A stretch of 64,000 nucleotides of DNA from Purshia tridentata (Eukaryota; Streptophyta; Magnoliopsida; Rosales; Rosaceae), in contig QANT01000447.1 of assembly GCA_003254885.1 (NCBI GenBank), forward strand, positions 1 to 64,000, given 5' to 3'. Each line of letters starts with the position of its first letter. Positions within the stretch are counted from its first letter, which is position 1. A program made the position numbers and the translations under genes. The notes below the pieces were generated by a model. That model ran no database searches. It was given only the letters and a program-made list of their open reading frames with translations, and was not told the origin of the DNA. Shown here piece by piece: positions 1-11,771 of this stretch.

Positions 1-1413
1 ATTAAGAAATTTCATCTACATTTTCTTTTTTACTTTCTTTTTCGACATTCTTTTTTATTATGTTTTTATTTCGCATTATAGTCTTAGGGTATGAATCATT
101 TATTTTTTAGATCATTCTTTAGAGATCATATATGAAAAAAAAATAAAAATTATTTAGTTACGTGAAAGTCATATATTTAAAAATAACAATTTGATTCACC
201 ATTTATTTATTTGAAAAAAGTTACACATAGGATAAAAAAGTACTAGTATCTTACCTCCATTTCGACATATGCGCATTAGCACAATGGCTTTCGCGCAAGT
301 TCTTAAGCAATAAGTTTGAGTTGCATGATAACATCCTCCAACCTATTAATTATTGTATAAACTCTTTTATTTACTAGATAATTTGATATATTATATAAGT
401 ATATCTTTAATCTGAATAATTGATGAAATAAAATTACATTGCATAACGAGTTTGTTTATGACATTAGAATGTAAATTTGTGAATCCGTAAATATATTAGG
501 AATCATACTCTCCAAGCAGAACGGTAATGCTAAAGACTCAATTTGGTACCCAAAGTTTCCAGAAGCAAACAGGTCGTTGTTGTGTCTCTTTAAAGATTAG
601 CAGTGAGAAAGGTTTGTGTGTCAGGTGAGAGGTTCATTCACTCTCCAAGCACTACATCTTTTTCCCAAATTTCAAGAAAAACCCCAAAATTTATAATATA
701 TCCCTATCCCTATCTCTGTCTCTATCAACAAATGGGTTTCTCAAAAGCAGTAATTTTACAGTCACTTCCCAGAGACTCCCACACTCCCAGACTCCGACTC
801 TCATCGTCGCAATCAATCCTACTTTAACCCAAATTTTCCCGGAAAAACTCATCACTTCCACGAAAATAAGAAAAAAGCTATTCCCTAATCCTCACCGTCT
901 GACACGGTGTCGTTTTACTAAAGCTGCCTAGAATCATATCATGCTTTCCCACGCGTCCAACCTCTACAGCGCACCGCATTGGAGCCCGAATTCCAATAAC
1001 GTATTTTTGTTGCCAGAGAAAAAAAGAACATGATCCACACGTGCACTACAATTTTAGAAACCAGAGCCATTTGCACCTAAAATCAATAATAATAATAATA
1101 ATAAATAATATTTTGCTTTTTACAACTAAAAACCACAAATCTGAGCTGTAACCACATAGTTAAGCCAGCAACATAATTACAAAAATAATAATAAACCCTA
1201 TAATATTAAAAAATAAAGGTAATTATTAATTATTAATATTTATATTTCTTGTAATTTGCACTCTTTCATCGTGTTTTTACTTATACGCTTTGTTGCATAG
1301 TACAACGCGTCCTCCACGTATAAAATTTTAACCCGAATGGAGAGACCCGATAGCCGAGGTCCAGACCCTTTCCCTTTTCAAAATTAAAAAATATAAAAGG
1401 AAAGAAAACAGAA
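1..1413. other. AT-rich flank without a recognised gene
   Basis: No coding region longer than about 75 codons is convincing here. A pyrimidine-rich, leader-like stretch lies at about 600-840, and a more GC-rich patch with an ACGCGT core lies at about 895-1000. An (AAT)n run lies near 1086-1110. This may be the 3' flank of the minus-strand gene that follows and regulatory DNA of a gene beyond the left edge. Confidence 0.4.
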
Positions 1414-2622
1414 TTACCGGGAAACCGATTCAGCCAGTTTCCCTATTCTCTCCACCAGCTCCGGAGACAGCTTCTTGGCCGGTTTCTTCACCTCCGGTCG
1501 GAAATTAAAACCAAGAGCCTCCGACACTTCCTCGGAGCTCCACCCGGCTTTTCGGAGCGAGTCCGAGAACCGGTCCGCTTTCAGAAGCAGAGCATCGAGG
1601 ACCGCTTGGTTGTCCAACATGACCATTTCGCCCTCGAAAAATCCGGAGGCCGAAACCGAAACGATCTCGGATATGTCCGAGTCGCTCCACCCGCCATTTC
1701 TTAAAGCCGACCCGATTTGCTCAATGTACTCGTCCACCCATTTCGGGATTTCGGACCTTGTAATCTCGAAGAACCTTTCTGGCGACGAGGATGACGAAGA
1801 TGAAGAGATCCTCCGTCGGCGATCCACAGCAGCGTCGCTCCAGAACTCTACCCATCTCGGAGTCCTGGCTCCGGACCCGAGACCCGTGTCCAGGCTCCGC
1901 CGCGAGAAATTCGAAGACGACCCGGCCGATTTTTCACTCACGGATCTCTGCTTCTTGAGAATATACGGGTCGGAGTCGGATTTCCGGAAAAGGGATTCGC
2001 GCTCGAAGAAATCGGATAGATCCAAACCGCAACAGAAGATCCGATTCTCGTCGACGAAGAAGATGGGGTTTCCAGCCAGACATGGGTTGCAAGGAATGTA
2101 GCAATGGTTGAAGATGGGTATCAGAAGCGGGGCTCTTTTCAAAGCGTTCCGGGCGACCCGCAAGGCCTTTTCCGGGTCGGACGGTCTCGGACCCCAGGAC
2201 TTGGACCAGAGTGTATTCCGGGCAATCTGGAACGAAATCGCTGCGATTGGGAGGTCAAGCGAAGCCTTGAGATGGAGGCGAGCACCGGCGGCGCGCCAGT
2301 CCGGGAAGCCAGGTCCAACGGGTAACCCGGCCGAGAGAACGGCTTTAAGGTCGGGAGGGAATGCGAAGCCGAACTCGGCCTCAGCTCGAGCGAACTCGGC
2401 GTCGGATAGACCCGGCTGGACGTGGACACCCGAATTTCTAAGATGGGCTATGAGCTTGTCGGCCAAAGAAGAGAATGAGAGAAGGCCGTTCCGTACGGGA
2501 AGGGTGGTTTTTGTGGCGGTTGAGGGTGTTGCTGGACCGGCAGCTGCTCGCGCAGAGAGGCGGCGGAGGCCAGCCACGTGGGCTGGGTTAAGACCGGTCA
2601 TTCTCCGGTCGACGTCGACCAT
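1414..2622 (-). CDS. SMI1/KNR4-like (SUKH) family protein, intronless
   Basis: Single exon of 402 residues. I start at the ATG at 2622 ([11 protein letters not shown]); the open frame extends further upstream only through non-ATG codons. Around residues 50-180 it shows a SUKH/SMI1-KNR4-type pattern: a helical segment ending [20 protein letters not shown], then conserved Trp and Gly positions, and later [15 protein letters not shown]. The C-terminal third has two related helix repeats, [15 protein letters not shown] and [17 protein letters not shown] serine run of eight lies near residue 270. Yeast SMI1/KNR4 works in cell-wall signalling and bacterial SUKH proteins include toxin immunity proteins; the plant branch has no settled function. 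It resembles, from memory, Arabidopsis At3g50340/At5g67020. Its GC content is far above the surrounding DNA. Confidence 0.85.
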   Translation of the reverse strand: MVDVDRRMTGLNPAHVAGLRRLSARAAAGPATPSTATKTTLPVRNGLLSFSSLADKLIAHLRNSGVHVQPGLSDAEFARAEAEFGFAFPPDLKAVLSAGLPVGPGFPDWRAAGARLHLKASLDLPIAAISFQIARNTLWSKSWGPRPSDPEKALRVARNALKRAPLLIPIFNHCYIPCNPCLAGNPIFFVDENRIFCCGLDLSDFFERESLFRKSDSDPYILKKQRSVSEKSAGSSSNFSRRSLDTGLGSGARTPRWVEFWSDAAVDRRRRISSSSSSSSPERFFEITRSEIPKWVDEYIEQIGSALRNGGWSDSDISEIVSVSASGFFEGEMVMLDNQAVLDALLLKADRFSDSLRKAGWSSEEVSEALGFNFRPEVKKPAKKLSPELVERIGKLAESVSR

Positions 2623-2826
2623 TGTGGGTTGAAGGGTAAAAGAGTAAATGAAATTGGTACCCTTCTGGTGTTCTGAAGCTGCTTTTTCAGATCGTAGATG
2701 ATGTGTTTTGTGATTTGGTCTGAGTGAGAAGTGAAAATGGGAAAAAGTGTGGGGATGGGGGAGTGCAGAGTGCGAGTGCTTTTCTGGGAGAGAAGATTTT
2801 TTCGGTGTGGAATGCAAGCCTCTGGC

Positions 2827-2851
2827 TATTTATAGCAACTTCTTCATTGGA
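2827..2851 (-). promoter_or_regulatory. TATA box and CCAAT motif of the SUKH-like gene
   Basis: On the minus strand TATAAATA lies at 2834-2827, about 205 bases upstream of the ATG, and CCAATG lies just upstream of it at 2851-2846. Spacing and orientation fit a core promoter with a roughly 170-base leader. The motifs are seen directly; their activity is inferred. Confidence 0.55.
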
Positions 2852-5800
2852 CCCCACTCAGATTTTGGTCTTCTTTTTTTATTTTTTATTTTCTATTTTT
2901 TTAGGTACTAGCCAGTAGCATGGTAGTTAGTTCTCCTAATAAATTGCCCTCATGTTTTTCTGATAATGACTAACTCTAAAATGTATTATTTTCTTTTTAG
3001 GCCAATTAACTCACCAATTACAATGAGACCTTGTAATTTCAAATTTTCAAAAACAAAAACTCAAACAATAAGAATTGAATTTATCATTTTTCTGAATTTA
3101 TTTATTATTACAAAATCAAAATTATAGCAAATGATGTATCGGTATTTGAATATAAAATTCAGGTTGATAAAAAATCATGAAACATTTTATTATGTCATTT
3201 TGAGTAATTGGAGGTGATTGTGTTGGATTGGGAATTTGGGATCTAAGTGCTGAAAATTCCTTGTCCTAATTATGAAGAAGCTTTTGTGTGTTTAACTACT
3301 GTTTTAAGAAAAAACAAAAAAAAAAAACTTAATGCTTTATTGGTATGCTATGAAAATGATGAATATGTGGCCCATAAACAATTATGAATTAGTTTGACAG
3401 CAGAGATAAAGGGGAAGCATATATACAATTAGAATCATCATAATCATACCACCATATTGCTGTACACTAGACGTTAATTGCTTTCCAAGTATTTTATTTT
3501 GGAAAACAAGCCATTTTGGTTGGGAAAAATATTAATCAGCTAATCATTGGTCATCGGAATAATCAGACCAGCAAGAAATGTTCCTAGGTTTAGACCATGG
3601 AATTTACCACACCAAAAAAATAAAAAATAAAAAATAAAATTAAAAAGGTGAGACCATAGTTTTCTCATTCATTGCCTTCCTTACATAGTACCCAGACACC
3701 TCTCATAAATGTCTCTCTTTATCATTTTTGGTAATGTATCAAAATTACATCTTTCTCTCTCTCATCTTCACTCTTTAATGGTTTCCTTTTGGAGTATCAT
3801 TCACAGATCATCAAATTTTCCTCCAAGGGTTGCGTAGATCGAGTTCAAATCATGTTCCTCATATTTTCTCTAACAAATAAAATGTTATATTATCAAACTA
3901 TTTCCAATTAAAAAAAAAAAGGGATTTATGTAACATGGGAAAGGTTCTCTATTAATTTCTTAACTGACAACATATCTGACCAATTGGGATGGTACCATTT
4001 GTTTGTAAGAATTCACACTAAAAATATGAGTTACCTTTGGAATTAATAATATCCATAAATTGAGAAAATATGAAACTCATGAATAAGAATGGGTAACAAA
4101 TTAATATTGTAAATTCAGACATAATATACCTAATTAATTAAAATAATTTAAATGAGAGTTTAAGAAAATTTACTAAGAGATGACAAAAGTCTATAGAAAC
4201 GGAATCAAAGTAATTTTTGTCAAAAAGGGAATCAAAGTGCAGTACAAGTAAGAGAGTCAATCTGCTGAATTGAGAAAAGTCAGAAACAGGGGCTGATTCC
4301 ATTCCTCAGAATTAAGCAGGCTACGGCCGGCATCTGATCAAATTCCAAACTCTCTGCTTTTTGCTTTTTTCCAACATTGGATTTACATTCTGCCTAAAAA
4401 CAATAAAATAGTTCTAAATTAAAGATTTTAATTGTTGTTTATACATGTTTTGTTAATAAGGAAATGTTAATATTCATGCTTGAGTTTTGTATTACTTGAT
4501 TGACATCTAAGAGTGACAAGAAAATTGTTTTGTTCCTTTTTCAAGAAATTATAGGAGTAGGACAAATATTGGGATGAATCTAATTTGAATTTGTTTTATT
4601 TAGTTTGACAAAGTATGTCTCTCATTCAAAACACCCTACTTAAGTGGGAAGCTCTAGTTCAATTGCTATGTCCTTACTTATGTGATTGAACACCGGAAAG
4701 ATAACGAGATTGGAACTTGTTGAGAAAAAGATCTCATATAAAAAATATTGGTATTGTATAGTGACTTATAAAAGTTTGAATTACTCCTCTTATTAATTTT
4801 GAGATGAAATGCTTAGATTTTTTTAGAATCAAAATTCAAATAGTACTTTAAAGAGCTACTAAATCTTAAAAAGTTAAATTATGATAAACTAAATCAACAA
4901 TATATATTAAACTTACAGCATACGATCGTTCTTCTCTTCTGAATTAATATAAACGGCTAGTTGAGCATGTGATGGAAACACATATATTTCCACTAAACAA
5001 TATAATAAATTTTATATCTAAGTATTAAATAATTAAGTAAAATGAACGGCTACTTTTATCAGGAGGAGGCTACGGTTGCTTGGGGAGCTTAATTTATTCA
5101 CTTGAACATCAGAACATGGGAGGTTGGCCTTGAATTTCGTTTCATCAATTAACAAAATATGAGTTTAATTTGAGTTTGGTATGTTTATATATATGATCAT
5201 TAATTTAGTCAGCTAAATATGTAATGTAATGGTCAACGGTCTCATGTTGCAGTAGACTTTGAGAGCTTAATTAACACTTTAACCCTATTTTATAATTTTA
5301 TATTGCCACTGTGAAAAAAACTCACCTGCGTAAACCCAATTAACATTCATTAAGCAAATATCCACTTGCAGGAGATCTTAGTTTGGAAGTAACTTCAGCG
5401 CCACTCTGATCTCCGTGAGACTCTGACATATTGAACGTGTTATATAAGCTGGTTGCATGGCCACATGGCATGCCAAGTTATTAAGCAAATAAAAGGCTTC
5501 ATTTTCATATATATGTTGGATAGCCTTGGTTGAAAGGGTTGTAAAATTATTTACAATGCACCTAATTTCGATCTCTATTTTCCCCAACTCAAAATCAACG
5601 AATCTATCAAACCACATACAAGGCCCCCTTCGGTTTGGCTCAAAAGGGTTTTGAGGGTTTTAGATAGATCTCATTTTTAGATTTTAAAATCAATATTCCT
5701 TGGAATCAACTTAATAGGTTTGATTTCACAATTGAAATATCTTCAACTTATACAAGTTGAAAGCCGAGAAGTTCTATGTGTGTGTATGTAATATCAAAAT

Positions 5801-8573
5801 CTTTGACAAACAAAAGGATTAATTTATGTGTATATATAATATAAAAATCTTTGAAAAACAAGAATCTTAGTGATAAAGGCAACAAGGTATTGGCTTAAGA
5901 TTTGTGGGATTTGGGATGGACCAAGTAGCATGGCCTCTTAACTTATATATGAAATTAATACAAAGGCTTGGAATAGATTTGTAGGGCTTTTGAGGGTCGT
6001 GCATGGACCAAATAGCATGGTCACCAACCATATGAGAACCATATATACAAGATCTATAAGCAATTGTCTTCATTGGTAAAGTGAATGTGGATATAAGATT
6101 CGAGTTTGCACACAAGTCATTGGAAGATACCATTGTCTTGTATGTAGAATTGAAGGCATGGTGAGGGTCCATATTGGACCAACAATTTCTAATGGACAAT
6201 AATAAACCGAGCTAGTGAATGTAGTGGGCAACATTGCTTACTTGTCTTCCTCAATCCCACATTATGTTCCCTTAAACATTGATTAGTCAAGCTATCAATC
6301 TCTTGATTTGTCCATCATGCTTCAATACAAACATATGGGTGTCCTTACTTGTTATGAAATGTTAGTTTTCAATATAAATACATTTTCACGAAAAATACTT
6401 TTGATGGATATGGGTCGATGACATTTTTGAATTATTAACAAAACAAATAATAATGATATTTTGTCTCTATTACAAATTAATGCATTACTTTTTTTTCAAC
6501 AGGACCATTTAATATGTGGTCATATATGTATATATAGGTACGTAATGTCTTTTTAATAAACCATAAATTAGGATCACATGCTCAGTTGAAAGTTAACATA
6601 ATTAATAATTTGGATTTACAGTATGCCAAACAAATATTTCCAGCTAGGATTTTAAAATAACTCAGTCTGATTATGGCTTTTTTTAAGTAAAATGTGTATC
6701 CTTTAAAAAATTATATATGGAATAAGTACAACTATTCCACATTAGATAAGTGATTGTTTATTATTAGATACATTAAGTAAGATATTTTTTTAAATTGCAC
6801 CGAGACATTTTGAGATAAACTCTGAACGAGTAGATTGAATTTTCATTACCCATGTTAAACCTAGATAGCTTGTTAAGTTGACATGGATCCCGAGCTCATA
6901 AGGGTAAGATAAATGTCATCATCAAAATCCCCTTGCTTGGGGATTTAAAGGATATGATATGAGCCTCAGGGTAGAAATGTGTAGGGTTGAACCTTGAATT
7001 AACTTGAAGCTCACTGAGAGGACAACTTGGAAGTTCGAAGCTTAATTGGGGTTAATTCTCTAATTCCTTAATTCTAGTTGTGGCCGTTTTCTAGTTTTTA
7101 CTTTTTAGTGGGACATGAATGCATGGCATTGATGCTTAATTGGTCCCATCTATGGAATCCCAGAAATTAAGAATGTTTCTTCTTTCTCATATTCTTTTAG
7201 TTTCGTATTTTATTTTTATAGGGCTAAATTAACTTAATATAAGTAACAAATTGATCATAAAGCTAGCAAAGAGGAAATTACATGAAACCAAAAAGTGTCA
7301 ACGCCACAATTTACATGATATAACCAATTAAATTACCAAAGTAAACAACGTTGCCTTCAGTCTGGCTCTGCTATCCTACTTGGCTTGAGTCTCAAGTAAA
7401 GGCAGATTGTAATTCTCTTAATTTCGAAATTAATGAGATACATTTCAATCAACAGTAAAGGAAACAATAATCTGGCTCTGCTCTCCCATTTTAACAAGCA
7501 TCCCCATATTTATTCAATTTTATGCATACCACACACATATATATGCATTAATTAAAACAGAGTGATGTTGTCAAAGCCCTATGGGTCTAACTCACCCTTA
7601 ATTTCTCAAGGCTTGTACATTGTATAATCTAAGGGTACTCTGATAAATGCCTGACATACACAAATTGGTCCAAAATGCTTAAGAATACACACCATAGGCT
7701 CTGATATCATGTTAAAGTCTCATGGGTCTAACTTACTTTTAAAACTAACTTGTAAGGATAAGATTGCCCAAGACTTATACATTGTACAAACCAAGTGGAT
7801 CCTAACGATGTGTGATACTTAACACTCACTATGATGTTGAAGATGGAGGCTAGATGAGAGGAGGGCAATTTGAGGACCATATATATATATATATATATAT
7901 TTTACTAAGATTTAAAGATGAATGAAGAGGATTTCAAAGGATTCATGGTGATTAAGTTGATAATATAATATCAAGGCGATTATCAGATAGGAATGCATGC
8001 TTACAAGAATAAAATCATTTTGTAGGGCAGAACCTAACCTAGTAATATCTTTTTTTTCTTTTTTTTTTTGAGAAAGCAGTAATATCTTATTTTATACACT
8101 CTTGGATTGAAGATTCAATTAATAAAATTAATAAACTTTATTTGATCTAAGAGAGGTAGCTAGACACCATCCCATGTGCTTCCTTTACCTTTCAAACATA
8201 TTTTATGGTTAGTTCGAAACAATCTAACAATAATTGTCTTTGGCTAGAATATGGATCATATTCAAGGCTAGTGCGGCTAGGTGGGATTTAAGAGGGACAA
8301 TAGAAATGAAATGGGATTCATTTCTTCGTTTTAGGTACAAAGTGCAAAAGGCTTCAACATATAATAATTGACAAATAAAGAAGGCTAAAAGAGACGATCC
8401 ATTGTTGTCGGCTCTTTTGCTAAAAGTTTGTACTAGGGGATAGTAGTTTCGAATCCATAGGTGCAAACTAAAGATGAAGTCTATTTGTGGGGTTTGTAGC
8501 TGATCCATACCCACACTTTAGAATTTGAATTTTATCTTTTGGACCTTTTGGTCTCTTTTTTATCAAAGAAAAA

Positions 8574-8659
8574 AAAATATTATTCTTTTATCGAACAATC
8601 TTATATATATAAAGTGAAAATATTATTCTTTTATCGAACAATCTTATATATATAAAGTG
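8574..8659. repeat. 43-bp tandem duplication across a Helitron 5' end
   Basis: Two adjacent near-identical copies, 8574-8616 and 8617-8659. Each contains tattattcttttatcgaaca of flanking DNA followed by the start of the Helitron (tcttatatatataaagtg). The duplication therefore spans the junction between host DNA and element. Confidence 0.75.
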
Positions 8660-8919
8660 AGAAAGAGAGTAGAATAATTAAATTTGTGATTTCTAAAAAT
8701 ACCCCTATTTACAAAATAGGTACTGATGATATTATTTATTAACAAAGAATAAAAAAGTAAAATAGAATAATTAGAATTAAAAAATAAAAAATTACACCCT
8801 TATTTTTAGCAACTCACTTTCCTACTACCATTTTTTTAAGACAAATAAATTATTAAAAATTTTAATTAAATTTTTAGAAAGGTTAATTGCCATGCACGTT
8901 GCGCGTGGCAAAAGACTAG
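8642..8919 (+). mobile_element. Short non-autonomous Helitron
   Basis: The 5' end reads TCTTATATATATAAAG, close to the usual plant Helitron start TC-TATATA. The 3' end is CTAG (8916-8919), preceded by a hairpin at about 8888-8910 whose arms TGCCATGC and GCGTGGCA pair with one G-T wobble. The bases on either side are A (8641) and T (8920), matching Helitron insertion between A and T without target duplication. At 278 bp it has no coding capacity and depends on helicase supplied elsewhere. Confidence 0.72.
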
Positions 8920-9470
8920 TATTATATTATGAGACTGTCGATTTAAATTACATATTTAAATAAAAATTCATTTTATAGTATAGTTCGAATTAATAATTTA
9001 ACAATATAACATATCAAATAATTTGATAAAAAATATGATTATTTTTTTTAAAGCCTACTATAGAAAATAGGTTTGTTTAAGACCCATTATAAAAAATAAA
9101 GTCCTAATGCAGTCCACTTTAATGAAATTACATGAAAATGCTCAAATTTATTTTTTTCCCTCATCATCTGGAGGTCTTAGGGCTCTTTCAAGACTTTGGT
9201 GATGAGATATGGTGAAGAATAGAGAGAAAATGAATGAGAGATGGAGAGATTTGCATATCGAAAATGAGAGAGCAACAATCGATGAGAGAGAGAGAAAGAA
9301 ATCTGAGAGGAGATAATTGGGGAGGGAGAGAGACAAACTGATTATTTTTAAAGGTAGATTTAAAACTAATTAAGTAGAACTTTTTATCATTTCGCTAAAA
9401 TAGGTGGGTTTGCATATCATTAAGAGTTCAAAAGTGGATTTTATAATCATATTTCTTGAAAAAAAATATT

Positions 9471-9646
9471 TAATGCTTTTTTTTTTATTTGGGGGAAAGA
9501 TATTGAATTTGAGTGCATTATAGATAATTTTATGATTTTCAACTGAACTACCAACAANTAATGCTTTTTTTTTTTATTTGGGGGAAAGATATTGAATTTG
9601 AGTGCATTATAGATAATTTTATGATCTTCAACTGAACTACCAACAA
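9471..9646. repeat. 88-bp duplication flanking a single N
   Basis: Copies at 9471-9557 and 9559-9646 are almost identical (one substitution gatttt/gatctt and one base in a T run) and are separated by the only ambiguous base in the window, at 9558. This looks like two contig ends that were abutted instead of merged. Confidence 0.8.
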
Positions 9647-11771
9647 TTGCAAAATATTTATATGCCTACCCAGTACATATTTTGTAAAGCATCTTTCGGC
9701 CAAGTATTTAAAAATTGAGGGAACTAGGGCACTAACTACCCTAACACATGGCTAATTGTTTTCTTAAATTTTGTAATCCATCACCATAACATCATATTGC
9801 TATCCCTAGCTACATCTATCTCTCTAAGACGTGAGTGGTGGTGGGGTTTTGAATGATATTACTACTCGCACGTCAAATTAATTCCATTACAAAACTTAAA
9901 AAGAGATGGAATTTAATTGCCATGATTAGATTAGAGGACCCCTCGTGTGGTGGTAAGAATTGTTCGATTTTTATATGACAACTTTCTCTCTTGGAATCAA
10001 GTAGCTAGGCTGATATTAGTAAAGGTGATCGATCATGGTGTTTCGATAAAAAAGAAGAAGTTGAAGAAAAAAAAAGGTGACTAAAGTTGGTGTGAAAATG
10101 AGGTTAGAAGGGGTAGAGAGATAGCTAAGGCATATATATCACTTTCAGTGAGAGATGGGAGACGTACGTGTGATATGGATGGAATAAAGGTAAGTTTTGA
10201 AGTGAAGCTTTTGATGGCAACTCTTCAACAACACAAAGAAACGTAACCCAGAACAACTCAACTCTCGTGTGCTTCACGGGATGCAAAAGAGAAGCAAAAG
10301 ATTAAAGGCCCCCCCTCACCCCTTAAAAGAAGATGCTATGTATCTATAGCCCATAGCAACTTGCCTAAGCCTTCATCCTCATTCATCTTACTTTACTTTT
10401 TTTTGTTCCCATCACATTAAAGTCTCCATCTCCATCAAGTCCTCTTGCCAAATTGCAATTTGACCTTATAGAAGCCGCAGATTTAGAAATTTTTCTTTGT
10501 GAGCAGCCTATCTCAATCTCTTTGAATCATTTTATTCAACATATTGTACGATTTTAAAAAAGATATGAATGAATAAACTAAGTTGTTATGACAAGAAAGA
10601 AATTTGTTGCGCAATAATATAGATCCCACTTGCTTTATATGGGTATGTAAGTTATTCGGAGGTATTTAATGGTTAATAAAGTTAGTAATTCTATTAATAC
10701 ATGTCTTTTATTCCAAGTAATCCTAAGAAAGAGAGCATAGAAGGAGATATGAACTTAAATGATCTAGATTCCAACACTCACGGTATAAAAATATCTAAAT
10801 TTATATGATACCGTGTTTTGTGAATAATCGCATTTATCCTACTCGATAAGGGAATGCGTCATAAGAGTTTTACTCGTAAAAAGAGAAAAAGAAAAAAACG
10901 AAAAAAGAAGAAACTAATGATGAGATGATATTGTAGCTGAGTTACTTTTCCAACAATTATGCTTTAGGATGGGCTGATGGGGCTTCTTGACCTAAGCCCA
11001 TTGACGTAAAGTTGGGTAGTGCATGTATTCAACAAACACCAGCCTGAACTGAAACTGATTTTGTTTAGCAAGAAACCAACATAAAAACAGAAATGATTAT
11101 GATACAACTCATTATTTTGTTAGTCACAGAAAGCTTCAACAGCCTAAAATCTTGTCCCAAGTCGATGATACCAATTCCCATGTACAAGTGGAAGCAAACA
11201 AAATGATTATAGTAGAACTCATCATTTTGATGCTTATTTTTTCCCTTTCCAAATCAAGGCTTATAAGACAGATAAAAACTTTGTGTTGGACTATTTCCGC
11301 CTCATTGCAATACGAAGTGGCAAAACAAACATATCTCTGCATTTAACGACTATTTGAATAAAACAAAAATTTGAAGGCATGCCATTCTATGAATGTTTTA
11401 ACAGGCGATAGATAAGACAGAAAAATAACGCCTTCTCCCAAGTACTCAAGGTATAGCCCAAAATATTCCATTCAAGGTTCAGTTTAGTACCCAATAACTT
11501 CTTTCTTCACAGCGTAGTGATACGAATTTGGTTTTAGCAGAAGAGAGCAATATTAATCAATTTAATACCAAAAACAAAAAAAATTGTACTACCCATAACG
11601 ATAAATTCAATTACACAAATGATTCTCACCAGAAAAAGTACACACATGCTCAACATATTGGTACAACTATAAAATAATAATTATTTAGTCCCTTCTATGT
11701 TCCACCCCCGTATATGAAGCACTCTTATCACTTTTCTGAATTCAATATCCATCAGTATCTTGATCGGCTTC

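Larger units (their letters stand above)
2900..11760. other. Gene-free AT-rich interval
   Basis: No gene is recognised; open frames are short and lack family features. Content includes imperfect repeats at about 5750-5870 and 5890-6180 (a segment containing atggaccaa.tagcatgg recurs), a diverged repeat pair at about 7574-7660 and 7712-7815 sharing atgggtctaac and tacattgta, a (TA)n run at about 7880-7901, the Helitron at 8642-8919 and the N-containing duplication at 9471-9646. From about 11000 it is probably the 3' flank of the CLASRP-like gene. Confidence 0.6.

Noticed and set aside
265-330. tRNA-like stretch (tagcacaatggc ... gtttgagttgc)
   Set aside because: No acceptor or anticodon stem can be folded; not a tRNA gene.
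1475-2632. Long plus-strand frames of 174 and 208 residues opposite the SUKH-like gene
   Set aside because: They are antisense shadows caused by high GC content; the minus strand carries the family signature and a promoter.
4635-4760. A SINE-like segment with gattgaacacc
   Set aside because: The A-box match is weak and neither ends nor tail can be fixed.
5867-6199. 110-residue minus-strand frame
   Set aside because: It covers an imperfect repeat, starts in AT-rich DNA and shows no recognisable domain.
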